Part shown: positions 5,787-12,077 of the stretch, one piece after another
How the letters are laid out: each line of letters starts with the position of its first letter
Numbering within the stretch: position 1 is the first letter of the stretch
Assembly: GCF_937997405.1 (NCBI RefSeq)
Contig: NZ_CALKTL010000073.1
Span: forward strand, 1 to 12,077
From: an uncultured Campylobacter sp.
GTDB taxonomy: Bacteria; Campylobacterota; Campylobacteria; Campylobacterales; Campylobacteraceae
Direction of reading: 5' to 3'
DNA length: 12,077 nt
Position numbers and translations under genes: made by a program
Notes under the pieces: generated by a model
The model's database searches: none
The model's input: the letters and a program-made list of their open reading frames with translations, nothing else
Told to the model about the DNA's origin: nothing

Positions 5787-7389
5787 AAATTTCTCCGATC
5801 TTCTTTATTAAATCTTGCAAGTCGCTTTTTAAAATCGATCTGAAATCGAGCAAAAATTTATCATCCTCGATCCGCCCAATTATGCCCGCAGCGCGAAATT
5901 TTGCCTGCGTGCTCTGTGGATCTGCGCCATCTAAGATCGCAAGCGCGACGCTTGGGTAGGAGGCGCCGGGCATCGTGCCGCCGCCTACGAAGGTAGTAGT
6001 AGGCACGATCTGCGATTTTACGCCGATACGCGATCGCACTAGCTTCGCTCTCTCACGCAGCTCGTTCAGGCTCAGATGGATCTGATCTATCGTCGTGATG
6101 AGGTGAAATTCTTTATTTATATACGCCTTGATCGTCTCGGCAAGCAGGCTTAGCGTGATCTTATCCACGCGCAGCATTCGCAGTAGCTGGTTTTTGCGCA
6201 GGCGCGCGATAAGCTCGCGATCCCCTAAGATGATGCCGCACTGCACGGAGCCGAAAAGTTTGTCGCCGCTAAAGCTGAGCAGCCGCACGCCGCTTTTTAA
6301 AAGCTCAAAAATGGATGGTTCGCTTTTGCCTAGCCCAAATCCCAGCTCGCTTACGTAGCCGCTTCCAAGATCGTAATAATCGATGATCTCGTTAAAGTTT
6401 TCCGCTTTCTTCATGCTAAATTTTGCAGGAGCAATCTTAGAAGCTTTAGCGAAAATTCCGTTCTCGCCGTCTTCATGAAAACGCTCGCTCTTTTCGGACG
6501 ACTCGCCGCTATTTAAATTTAGAGCATTCGCAGAAGCTGCCGCTAAGCTTAAACCATTTGGCGCGGAATTTAAAATTTTGCCCGTCGCATCCGACGAGCC
6601 GCTACAAAGATCTGCTAAATTTTTAAAATTCGCCGCTCTGAGCGCTAAAAATTCCTCTTTTTTGCGTGTCGCTTTTCGCGCTAAAGCCGCAACTTCCGCA
6701 GCGCTTACGCTAGAGCTGAAGCCTGAAATTTTAAAATTTGAGCGGTGCACCTTCATCAAGATTGCCGTATTTTCATTGATCGCTTCTTCGTAATCGTCCG
6801 GCTTGGTTTTGTTCGTAGTGCCGATCTCCACAAGCTTTGCGCCCGAGTTTGCCATCACTTCGCTTACTCGAAAGCTCCCGCCGATCTCGACTAGTTCGCC
6901 GCGGCTTACCACGACTTCGCGTCCGCGAGCGAAGGTATTTAGCACCAAAAATACCGCCGAGGCGTTGTTATTGACCACGAGCGCGTCCTGCGCGCCGAAG
7001 AGCTCGCTGCACAAAAGCGCTATGTAGTCGTATCTGTTGCCGCGCGCGCCCTCAGATAGGTCGTATTCTAAATTTGAATATGAGGTGATGATCTTTTGCG
7101 CGCGGGCTAAAATTTCGGCGCTGATGACGCTGCGGCCGAGGTTTGTGTGCAGCACGACGCCGGTTGCGTTAATGAGCGGTTTAAGACTTAGATTTTGAAA
7201 TTTTTCGTAGTGCGATCTGATGCGCGCGATGATCTCACTTTCGCTTGCGAGCTCGCCTCCTTGCAGCGCCTCCCTGCGTGCCTCTTCGATGAGCTCTTGC
7301 GCGATTTTGATGATTTGCGGGCGGAGGCAGTTTTGAAACTCCTGCGCATTTGCGATTTTATCGATTTTTGGTAGTTTGATTCGTTGCAT
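5779..7389 (-). CDS. selA: L-seryl-tRNA(Sec) selenium transferase SelA
   Basis: PLP enzyme that converts seryl-tRNA(Sec) to selenocysteinyl-tRNA(Sec) using selenophosphate. Family hallmarks: NATGVVLHTNLGR (74-86), SRGELVEIGGSFRV (162-175), VHRSNFKISGF (214-224), YDLGSG (339-344) and the PLP lysine K377 in SFSGDKLFG; the C-terminal domain has TTTFVGGGTMPG (464-475). At 536 residues it is about 80-90 longer than usual SelA. The excess lies between KISGF and YDLGSG, at about residues 242-332, as an Ala/Ser/Asn/Lys-rich stretch; both flanks are intact and in frame, so the enzyme is probably active. The start has only a weak GGGG-type ribosome site. It is the first gene of selA-selB(-thioredoxin-fold gene) and is divergent from the formate dehydrogenase accessory genes it serves. 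Confidence 0.95.
   Translation of the reverse strand: MQRIKLPKIDKIANAQEFQNCLRPQIIKIAQELIEEARREALQGGELASESEIIARIRSHYEKFQNLSLKPLINATGVVLHTNLGRSVISAEILARAQKIITSYSNLEYDLSEGARGNRYDYIALLCSELFGAQDALVVNNNASAVFLVLNTFARGREVVVSRGELVEIGGSFRVSEVMANSGAKLVEIGTTNKTKPDDYEEAINENTAILMKVHRSNFKISGFSSSVSAAEVAALARKATRKKEEFLALRAANFKNLADLCSGSSDATGKILNSAPNGLSLAAASANALNLNSGESSEKSERFHEDGENGIFAKASKIAPAKFSMKKAENFNEIIDYYDLGSGYVSELGFGLGKSEPSIFELLKSGVRLLSFSGDKLFGSVQCGIILGDRELIARLRKNQLLRMLRVDKITLSLLAETIKAYINKEFHLITTIDQIHLSLNELRERAKLVRSRIGVKSQIVPTTTFVGGGTMPGASYPSVALAILDGADPQSTQAKFRAAGIIGRIEDDKFLLDFRSILKSDLQDLIKKIGEIYE
6394..6666 (-). other. In-frame low-complexity insert in SelA
   Basis: Codons about 242-332 of selA do not belong to the SelA family. 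They lie between KISGF plus its following helix and the YDLGSG strand. The stretch is rich in Ala, Ser, Asn, Lys and Glu, with patches such as SLAAASANALNLNSG and SKIAPAKFSMKKAENF, and looks like a flexible surface loop. AATTTTAAATT-like words occur in it. Its boundaries are estimated from the family pattern, not from an alignment. Confidence 0.65.
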
Positions 7390-7418
7390 TGCGACCCCGA
7401 TGCCTTAAAATTTAGGCG

Positions 7419-7424
7419 ATTTTA
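7419..7424 (-). promoter_or_regulatory. Possible -10 box for selA
   Basis: On the - strand GATAAAAT places TAAAAT 30 bases before the selA ATG, within AT-rich sequence in the 166-base divergent gap. The expected leader is about 20-25 bases. This is a motif match only. Confidence 0.4.
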
Positions 7425-7454
7425 TCATTTAAAGCTTTGATTTTGCTTTATCTA

Positions 7455-7460
7455 TAGAAT
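7455..7460 (+). promoter_or_regulatory. Possible -10 box for the ferredoxin-torD operon
   Basis: CTATAGAAT gives TAGAAT (7455-7460), a TAnAAT-type -10, about 95 bases upstream of the ATG at 7556. Its position beside the leftward selA promoter means both operons could be controlled from one short region. This is a motif match only; other AT-rich words nearby could serve. Confidence 0.35.
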
Positions 7461-7530
7461 TATTAATTTAAATTCGATTTACTTTAAGTGCAGAATTTAA
7501 AAGCTGTTTAGAAAATAAGAGTAAAACCCG

Positions 7531-7549
7531 CCTAATTATCAATTTAGGA
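7531..7549 (+). promoter_or_regulatory. Small stem overlapping the Shine-Dalgarno at 7546-7549
   Basis: CCTAA (7531-7535) can pair with TTAGG (7544-7548), which includes most of the AGGA ribosome site six bases before ATG 7556. The stem is short (five pairs), so any effect on translation is speculative. Confidence 0.25.
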
Positions 7550-7555
7550 TAGATT

Positions 7556-9238
7556 ATGAAAGAACATGGATTTTACGCCGCGGGGCTAAAAGATGTCGTC
7601 TTAAGCGACGATATCGAAATTTGCGGCGATGAAGAGGAGGCGAAAAATGAGGAATTTATCGTTGCGAATTCGCCGAAATTAAAAGCGCAAATTTATGCGC
7701 CCGAGATAAATTTTTATATAGAAAATTCCGCAGATGAGCCGCTTCAAATCGCTAAAAACGTAGATATTTTGTATCGCGCCAAAGATATCGCCTTCGACGG
7801 CGCGCTAGATAGTGACTATCAAAAGCCCGTCGGCAAAAACGTGATTCTCGCCTGTGACGAGCCGCGAGAGGATCTTGTGAGGCTACTTAGGCAGCACGGA
7901 TTTAAGGTGATCGCGTTAAGCAGGGCTGAGATAAAGTTCGTCTACGGCGAGATTGGCGATCTTTCGGTTACGATTTTAAGCGAGCGGGATGAGGTTGAGA
8001 CTGAGGCGGATTTTTTCTTGATTAGCGGCGCGACGCCCTATCAGCTACGACAAAGCGGCTGCTACGAGATCTCGGGGTTAAAAAACGATGAAATTTTAAA
8101 AATTTTAAATTCCAAAAGCCCGGTTTATCATTATAAGAATTCCACGATCTTCGATCCTGCGATCTGCCAGTATCAAGGCAGGCGAAATGAGCTGCGAGCG
8201 CCGTGCGTGGAGGTTTGCCCTACAGTGGCGATTTTGAAAAACGACGAAAAGCGCGAGCTAGTATTTTCGCACATCGACTGTATAGGCTGCGGCGCGTGCG
8301 TGAGCGTCTGCCCTAGCGGCGCGCTAAAATTTGCCAAGCTGCCTCAAAGCGTATTTGGCGAGATCGCAAAGCTCTATGCAGGCAAAATTCCGCTTCTTAT
8401 CGCAGAGAGCGAAATCGCGTCCGCACCCGCAGTGCAGCTTCTGTGCGGCGTGCTACCGTTTGGAATTTTCGGAAGCAAGCAAATAGATGAGGTAAATTTG
8501 CTAAGCGCGATGCAAGAAAGCGGCTCGAGTGTGATCGTTTACGGCGCGGACGTGGGCGAGGGCACGCGCGAGGCGGCGGAGCTTATAAATGGAATTTCGC
8601 GCGCGATCTACGGCAAGGACGCGGTATTTTTAGCGCGAAATTTAACCGAGCTGCAAGAGGCGCTAAAGTGGGCGCAAAGCTCTCAGCCCTGGGCGTTTGG
8701 CTTAAACGAACAGGGCCTTAGCAAGAAAGAAATTTTCTCAAAACGCGTAAGCGCGATGGTTGGCGAGGGCAGCTTCGGCGCTGTAAAAAGCGGAGAGTTG
8801 CTAAAATTTGGCAAAGTAAGCATAAACGAAGCAAGCTGCACGCTCTGCCTTAGCTGCGTGGGCGCCTGTAATACCGGCGCGCTGTATGCCGACAACAGCG
8901 ACAATTCAATTAAGCTCAATGCCTCGCTTTGCACGACGTGCAACTACTGCGTGCTAAGCTGCGCCGAAAAGGATACGATCGAGCTTGAGCCTTGCGGCGT
9001 GGAGCTTGAGCCGGGATTTTTTAATTACAAAATGCTAGCTAAAGATGAGCTTTTTAAGTGCATTGAATGCGGTAAGGAATTTGCGACGAGCAAAGCCGTG
9101 ATGAAGATCGCGGATATGATGGGCGCACATTTTGCAAACGAGCCTGAAAAAATGAAGACTCTTTTTTGCTGCGGCGATTGCAAGGCGAAAATAATGATAA
9201 AAAAGCAGATAGAAGATGCTAGAAAAGGGGCGATGTAA
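7556..9238 (+). CDS. 4Fe-4S ferredoxin-like protein of the formate dehydrogenase locus
   Basis: Cytoplasmic multi-cluster iron-sulfur protein, 560 residues, with no signal peptide. Four cluster motifs are visible: an incomplete one (C204, then C217 and C221-P), CIGCGACVSVCP (242-253), CTLCLSCVGAC (428-438) and CTTCNYCVLSC (459-469). The C-terminus adds a pair of CxxC knuckles (C502/C505 and C539/C542), which look like a zinc ribbon. In the first motif arginine 214 stands where a CxxCxxxCP pattern would have its first cysteine. Proteins of this type sit beside formate dehydrogenase genes in Campylobacter and relatives; a role in electron transfer or enzyme maturation is inferred from context. 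AGGA six bases upstream supports the start. Its TAA overlaps the next ATG by one base, so it is coupled to the TorD-like gene. Confidence 0.85.
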   Translation: MKEHGFYAAGLKDVVLSDDIEICGDEEEAKNEEFIVANSPKLKAQIYAPEINFYIENSADEPLQIAKNVDILYRAKDIAFDGALDSDYQKPVGKNVILACDEPREDLVRLLRQHGFKVIALSRAEIKFVYGEIGDLSVTILSERDEVETEADFFLISGATPYQLRQSGCYEISGLKNDEILKILNSKSPVYHYKNSTIFDPAICQYQGRRNELRAPCVEVCPTVAILKNDEKRELVFSHIDCIGCGACVSVCPSGALKFAKLPQSVFGEIAKLYAGKIPLLIAESEIASAPAVQLLCGVLPFGIFGSKQIDEVNLLSAMQESGSSVIVYGADVGEGTREAAELINGISRAIYGKDAVFLARNLTELQEALKWAQSSQPWAFGLNEQGLSKKEIFSKRVSAMVGEGSFGAVKSGELLKFGKVSINEASCTLCLSCVGACNTGALYADNSDNSIKLNASLCTTCNYCVLSCAEKDTIELEPCGVELEPGFFNYKMLAKDELFKCIECGKEFATSKAVMKIADMMGAHFANEPEKMKTLFCCGDCKAKIMIKKQIEDARKGAM

Positions 9239-10107
9239 TGGATGCAAATTTAATCAAAGCAAGAAGCTACTACTATGAATTTTTTGCAATTCCGTTTTTT
9301 TTCTATGAAACGGATGCGAAATTTAAGCGCTGGAAGGAGCAGCTGGAGTTTTTACGGAGCTCGCCCATCGTGTCTAGCGATGAGGCAGAATTTCAAAATT
9401 TAGCGAAATTTGACTTTGCGGCATTTAAAAGCGAGCAAAATTCCGTACTTTTTGATTTTTCATACGCCAACGTGCCGATGAGTGCGAGCTTCTACGACGA
9501 AGGACGCGACGACGGGCGTATGCGTGTCGCAGTAATCGACGTGCTAAAAAAGAGTAAATTTCGCCGCAATATGGAGCTTTGCAAAGAGTGCGAGGATTAT
9601 GTGGGATTTATTTTTTACCTGCATTCAACCCTACTTCGCAACGCAGCCGCAAAACACAGCGCGGTTTTAAACGGACAAAATTCCGTGATAAACGAGCAAA
9701 ATTTTACGAATAGCGCGAGCTTGACGGCGCAAGACGGAAAAAATTCTGTAGATTCGCATGGCAGTAAAAATTTTACAGGTCCGCAGGACGGCAAAAATAC
9801 CGCGAACTCGCAATGCGTTAAAAATTTCATCAGCGCACAAGACGGCGAAGCGCTAGCGTTAGAGCTTTTTACAAATGTCACCAATAGCTTTGTGGATGAG
9901 TTTAGCGAGCTTTTGTGCGGGCATGTGCGGGCGGATTTTTTCAAATCTTTAGGTGCGCTGATGAGAAGCTTTTTTGCACTAGAGCGCTCGCTTTTAGCGC
10001 TTGCTGCTCCGCAAAAGAAAGATCGCAGCGTCGTTAAAGAAGCGATCAAAAAAGGCGGCTATCAAAATAAATTTACCAATCCGGAAGATATTTTTGATCT
10101 GGATTGA
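9238..10107 (+). CDS. TorD/DmsD-like molybdoenzyme chaperone with repeat insert
   Basis: Probable cytoplasmic chaperone that holds the FdhA precursor, guarding its TAT signal until the cofactor is loaded. Evidence: an all-helical opening (ARSYYYEFFAIPFFFYE), a middle ECEDYVGFIFYLHSTLL region, a C-terminal helix with FFKSLGALMRSFFALER, and position directly before a TAT peptide and formate dehydrogenase. The family similarity is moderate, so the name rests partly on context. Length is 289 residues against about 200-230 usual; residues about 137-202 are a low-complexity insert rich in Asn, Gln, Ser and Gly, with repeats of QDGKN and KNF. Translation starts at an ATG overlapping the preceding stop (TAATG). 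The gene ends in a double stop, TGATAA. Confidence 0.72.
   Translation: MDANLIKARSYYYEFFAIPFFFYETDAKFKRWKEQLEFLRSSPIVSSDEAEFQNLAKFDFAAFKSEQNSVLFDFSYANVPMSASFYDEGRDDGRMRVAVIDVLKKSKFRRNMELCKECEDYVGFIFYLHSTLLRNAAAKHSAVLNGQNSVINEQNFTNSASLTAQDGKNSVDSHGSKNFTGPQDGKNTANSQCVKNFISAQDGEALALELFTNVTNSFVDEFSELLCGHVRADFFKSLGALMRSFFALERSLLALAAPQKKDRSVVKEAIKKGGYQNKFTNPEDIFDLD
9730..9846 (+). repeat. Degenerate 54-base (18-codon) tandem repeat in the TorD-like gene
   Basis: Units begin at 9730, 9784 and (partial) 9838, each opening QDGK/QDGE and carrying KNF about 12 codons later. Units 1 and 2 match at about 35 of 54 bases by hand comparison. A shortened earlier copy, GQNSV..NEQNFT, is visible at residues 146-157. 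The period is a multiple of three, so unit gain or loss keeps the frame. Confidence 0.65.
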
Positions 10108-10118
10108 TAAATAAAATT

Positions 10119-10159
10119 TTTAACGGAAATCTTAACGCGAAAGCAGAATTTCGGTTAAA
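10119..10159 (+). terminator. Imperfect hairpin after the TorD-like gene
   Basis: TTAACGGAAAT (10120-10130) and ATTTCGGTTAA (10148-10158) pair at 10 of 11 positions (one G-G mismatch), with one more A-T pair outside. It begins 12 bases past the stop. There is only a short T-stretch after it, so it may stabilise the 3' end rather than terminate. Confidence 0.45.
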
Positions 10160-10165
10160 TTTTAA

Positions 10166-10198
10166 ACTTGCAAGCTTGATTTTTGCGAGTAGTTTTTT
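10166..10198 (+). terminator. Likely intrinsic terminator of the ferredoxin-torD operon
   Basis: ACTTGCAA (10166-10173) pairs with TTGCGAGT (10183-10190) through eight pairs including one G-U. Two bases later comes a run of six Ts (10193-10198). The position, between the TorD-like stop and the fdh promoter, fits a terminator. Confidence 0.5.
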
Positions 10199-10279
10199 AG
10201 TTAGAACTTTATATTTTGAATTTTAAATAAAATTTAAAAAGTAACTTAAAATTTAATTTCCATCTCACTGCCTTTTCGT

Positions 10280-10285
10280 TATAAT
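10280..10285 (+). promoter_or_regulatory. -10 box of the formate dehydrogenase operon
   Basis: A perfect TATAAT lies 75 bases upstream of ATG 10360, after a long AT-rich tract and a CTTTTC stretch, as in Campylobacter sigma-70 promoters. The expected transcript start is near 10291, giving a leader of about 68 bases. It suggests the TAT peptide and fdhA are expressed separately from the accessory genes. Confidence 0.65.
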
Positions 10286-10300
10286 TCATTAGACTTAAAT

Positions 10301-10317
10301 CCTGTAACAGGCGTTAC
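10301..10317. promoter_or_regulatory. Overlapping inverted repeats in the fdh leader
   Basis: CCTGT-A-ACAGG (10301-10311) and GTAAC-AGGC-GTTAC (10304-10317) overlap just downstream of the predicted transcript start. They could be an operator or two alternative small RNA hairpins. No known regulator site is recognised. Confidence 0.35.
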
Positions 10318-10359
10318 TACAATAAAAGATTTAAAGCGATTTCTTCACAAAGGAAAACC

Positions 10360-10557
10360 ATGGAGAACAAACGCAGGGATTTTCTTAAAAAATCTCTAAA
10401 AATCGGCGCAGTAGGTGCCGTGGGCGTTGCCGCGTCTCAGGCTCTAGCAAAAAATGAGCAGGACTATGGCGATACCGTTCGTGGCAAATCACCGAAAAAA
10501 GAGGTGCTTTACTGGGAGAGTGAAGCGTGGAAAAAATACTATAAAGTAGCTTACTAG
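10360..10557 (+). CDS. Formate dehydrogenase-region TAT-signal small protein
   Basis: A 65-residue protein with a twin-arginine signal at the very start (RRDFLKK, 5-11), a hydrophobic stretch (IGAVGAVGVAASQALA, about 15-30) and a short tail (EVLYWESEAWKKYYKVAY) rich in Tyr and Trp. It matches the small 'formate dehydrogenase region TAT target' family found immediately upstream of fdhA. Its function is not established: it may be a small subunit, membrane tether or assembly helper of the periplasmic enzyme. AAAGGA five bases upstream sets the start. The fdhA ribosome site AGGAG overlaps its TAG stop, and the gap to fdhA is only 10 bases, so the two are cotranscribed. Confidence 0.88.
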   Translation: MENKRRDFLKKSLKIGAVGAVGVAASQALAKNEQDYGDTVRGKSPKKEVLYWESEAWKKYYKVAY

Positions 10558-10567
10558 GAGAATTTTC

Positions 10568-12077
10568 ATGAGTGAGAATGCGATCGGAAGGAGATCGTTT
10601 TTGAAACTCGCCGCTTTAGGAGCGAGCAGCGTAGCTGCGTTTGGCGAAAATAATACGCTAAGAGCTGCTACTGAGCAAGAGATCAAAAACCCATTTCCAG
10701 GTTCCGTTATGAAGCGAACGATATGTTCGATCTGTTCCGTAGGCTGTGGTATCGAGGCTCAAGTGGATGAGAGCACCAATACCTGGATTCGCCAAGATAT
10801 GGCAGTAGATCACCCGATCTCGCAGGGCAGTCACTGCTGTAAGGGAATCGATCAAATCGATCTAACCAAATCTAAAATGCGTCTTAAATATCCGCTCAAA
10901 AAGGTTGGCGGCAAGTGGGAGCGCATCAGTTGGGAGCAAGCCGTTAACGAAATCGGCGATAAAATGCTTCAAGTCCGCAAAGAGGACGGTCCAGATAGTG
11001 TAGTATTTCTGGGTTCGGCTAAATTTTGCAACGAGCAGGCATATTATTTTAGAAAATTTGCAGCCTTCTGGGGTACGAACAGCAACGACCACGTAGCCAG
11101 AATTTGACATAGCGCAACAGTCGCCGGTGTGGCGAATACTTGGGGTTATGGAGCTATGACAAATCACGTAGGTGATATGGCGAAAAATTCTAAAATGATC
11201 CTTTTCATAGGTGCGAATTCTGCGGTTGCAAATCCAGTGGGAGCTATGAAGCACGCTCTTCAGGCTCGCGATAGAAACGGCGCGAAAATCGTTGTAGTTG
11301 ATCCAAATTTTACTAGAACTGCAGCTAAGGCCGATATGTATATTAGAATTCGTCCGGGAACCGATATAGCGTTTGTGTACGGAATGCTGCATCTAATCTT
11401 TAAAAACGGCTGGGAAGATAAGGAGCTAATAAAAACCAGAACCTACGCTGTAGAGGAGATTAGAGCCGAAGCTGAGAAGTGGGATCCTAAAGAGGTAGCC
11501 AATGTCACCGGCTGCAAAGAAGAGGAGCTGATAGAATTTACGAGGATGTTCGCTACCACAAAGCCCGCTACTTTATGCTGGGCTTTAGGCATTACACAGC
11601 ACTCGATCGGAAGTTCAAATACTAGAATTTTGGCTCTTTTGCAGCTCATACTAGGCAATATGGGCAAGCCAGGCGGTGGCTGCAACATCCTTAGAGGTCA
11701 CGATAATGTTCAGGGTGCTACCGATATGTGCAATCTCTCCGATAGCTTGCCTGCGTATTACGGGCTAGCCGATAACGCTTGGAAGCACTTCTGCAAGGGC
11801 TGGGGCGTAGATTACGAGCAGTTTATTAAAAGATTTGCCGTATCTACTAAGCAGCCACACGAAAAGCAGGGTGAAAAAGTGCCTGGTACGAATTTTACCG
11901 AGTATTTTCACTACGATCCGAGCATCGAGCAAGATGTGATAAACTGGCGCAACGAAAAGGGCTTTTCGCTATCTAAATGGTGGCAGGGCGTTTTGAAAAA
12001 CGAGCCCGTTTTAAGTAGTGGTAACGTCCGCGTCCTTTGGGTGCAAGGCACAGGAATTACTTCTATGGCTCATGTTC
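10568..12077 (+). CDS. fdhA: Formate dehydrogenase alpha subunit, selenocysteine-containing, 3' end outside window
   Basis: Catalytic subunit of a periplasmic molybdenum/tungsten formate dehydrogenase that oxidises formate to CO2 and feeds electrons to the respiratory chain. The N-terminus has a TAT signal, GRRSFLKLAA (7-16). The 4Fe-4S site is C53, C56, C60 and C91 (CSICSVGC and CCKG). TGA at 11105-11107 is codon 180, in the active-site spot where the family has selenocysteine or cysteine (VARI-U-HSATVAG). The frame then stays open for 323 codons to the window end, with typical FDH segments: TWGYGAMTNHVGD, VVVDPNFTRTA, IRPGTDIAF, LQLILGNMGKPGGG and GHDNVQGATDM. The UGA is therefore recoded, not a break. 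AGGAG overlaps the preceding stop and sets the start. About 503 codons are visible; full FDH alpha chains are longer. Confidence 0.96.
11105..11139 (+). promoter_or_regulatory. Selenocysteine UGA and bacterial SECIS hairpin in fdhA
   Basis: After TGA (11105-11107), TCGCC (11121-11125) and GGCGA (11131-11135) pair perfectly around the loop GGTGT (11126-11130). The loop's GGT is the seventh codon after the UGA, the same spacing and a loop similar to GGUCU of E. coli fdhF. SelB binds such a loop to insert selenocysteine. The lower stem is weak. Confidence 0.85.

Noticed and set aside
7390..7555. Possible selC (tRNA-Sec) or other RNA gene in the divergent gap
   Set aside because: AT-rich, with no acceptor or arm pairing, no TTCGA loop and no CCA end; only promoter-like words were seen.
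9615..10049. 144-codon open frame opposite the TorD-like gene
   Set aside because: Antisense shadow, Cys/Ser-rich and low in information, with no ribosome site or motif. The + strand gene has coupled start and stop.
11105..11107. TGA as a true stop, making fdhA a 179-residue fragment or pseudogene
   Set aside because: The frame continues for more than 320 codons of clear FDH sequence, the codon is at the catalytic Sec position, a SECIS hairpin follows, and selA and selB are nearby.
10862..11392. 176-codon leftward open frame in fdhA
   Set aside because: It lies fully against conserved FdhA coding sequence, including the Sec site; no recognisable protein family.
1..12077. CRISPR arrays, insertion sequences, tRNA or rRNA genes
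   Set aside because: No regularly spaced direct repeats with unique spacers, no transposase motifs or terminal repeats, and no tRNA cloverleaf or rRNA signature was seen.

Overview
The window looks like a chromosomal stretch of a Campylobacterota bacterium, most likely a Campylobacter. The evidence is AT-rich words such as AAATTTTAAAATT, TATAAT-type -10 boxes without an obvious -35, ribosomal proteins of Campylobacter type, and the gene order ferredoxin / TorD-like chaperone / small TAT peptide / selenocysteine formate dehydrogenase. By eye the base composition is richer in GC than C. jejuni, which would suit an oral species of the C. gracilis, showae or rectus kind. That species-level remark is inference only.

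Layout. (1) Positions 1-705: the end of a ribosomal protein operon on the + strand, rpmI (L35, 5' end cut off or abnormal) and rplT (L20), closed by a clear intrinsic terminator. (2) 706-2757: a strong inverted repeat, then a secreted outer-membrane protein. It has a spherulin-4 / GH135-like glycosidase domain as passenger, fused to an autotransporter beta-barrel. (3) 2758-3200: a gene-free AT-rich spacer ending in a hairpin. (4) 3201-7389, - strand: selA and selB (overlapping by 8 bases), then a periplasmic CPFC thioredoxin-fold protein. (5) 7390-7555: a divergent promoter region. (6) 7556-10107, + strand: a multi-cluster ferredoxin-like protein and a TorD-like chaperone, coupled by a one-base stop/start overlap. 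(7) 10108-10359: terminator-like hairpins followed by a promoter. (8) 10360-12077: a small TAT-signal protein and the start of fdhA, which runs off the window.

Regions 4 and 6-8 form one functional locus. FdhA has an in-frame UGA at codon 180, followed at the right distance by a SECIS-like hairpin. SelA makes Sec-tRNA and SelB delivers it to that UGA. The ferredoxin-like protein and the TorD-like chaperone probably serve assembly of, or electron transfer to, the molybdenum/tungsten enzyme, which is exported through TAT. selC and selD are not in this window.

Most worth a second look: the GH135-like autotransporter; two lineage-specific low-complexity inserts, about 90 residues in SelA and about 65 in the TorD-like chaperone, the latter built on a degenerate 54-base repeat; an apparently missing cluster cysteine in the ferredoxin; and the abnormal N-terminus of L35.
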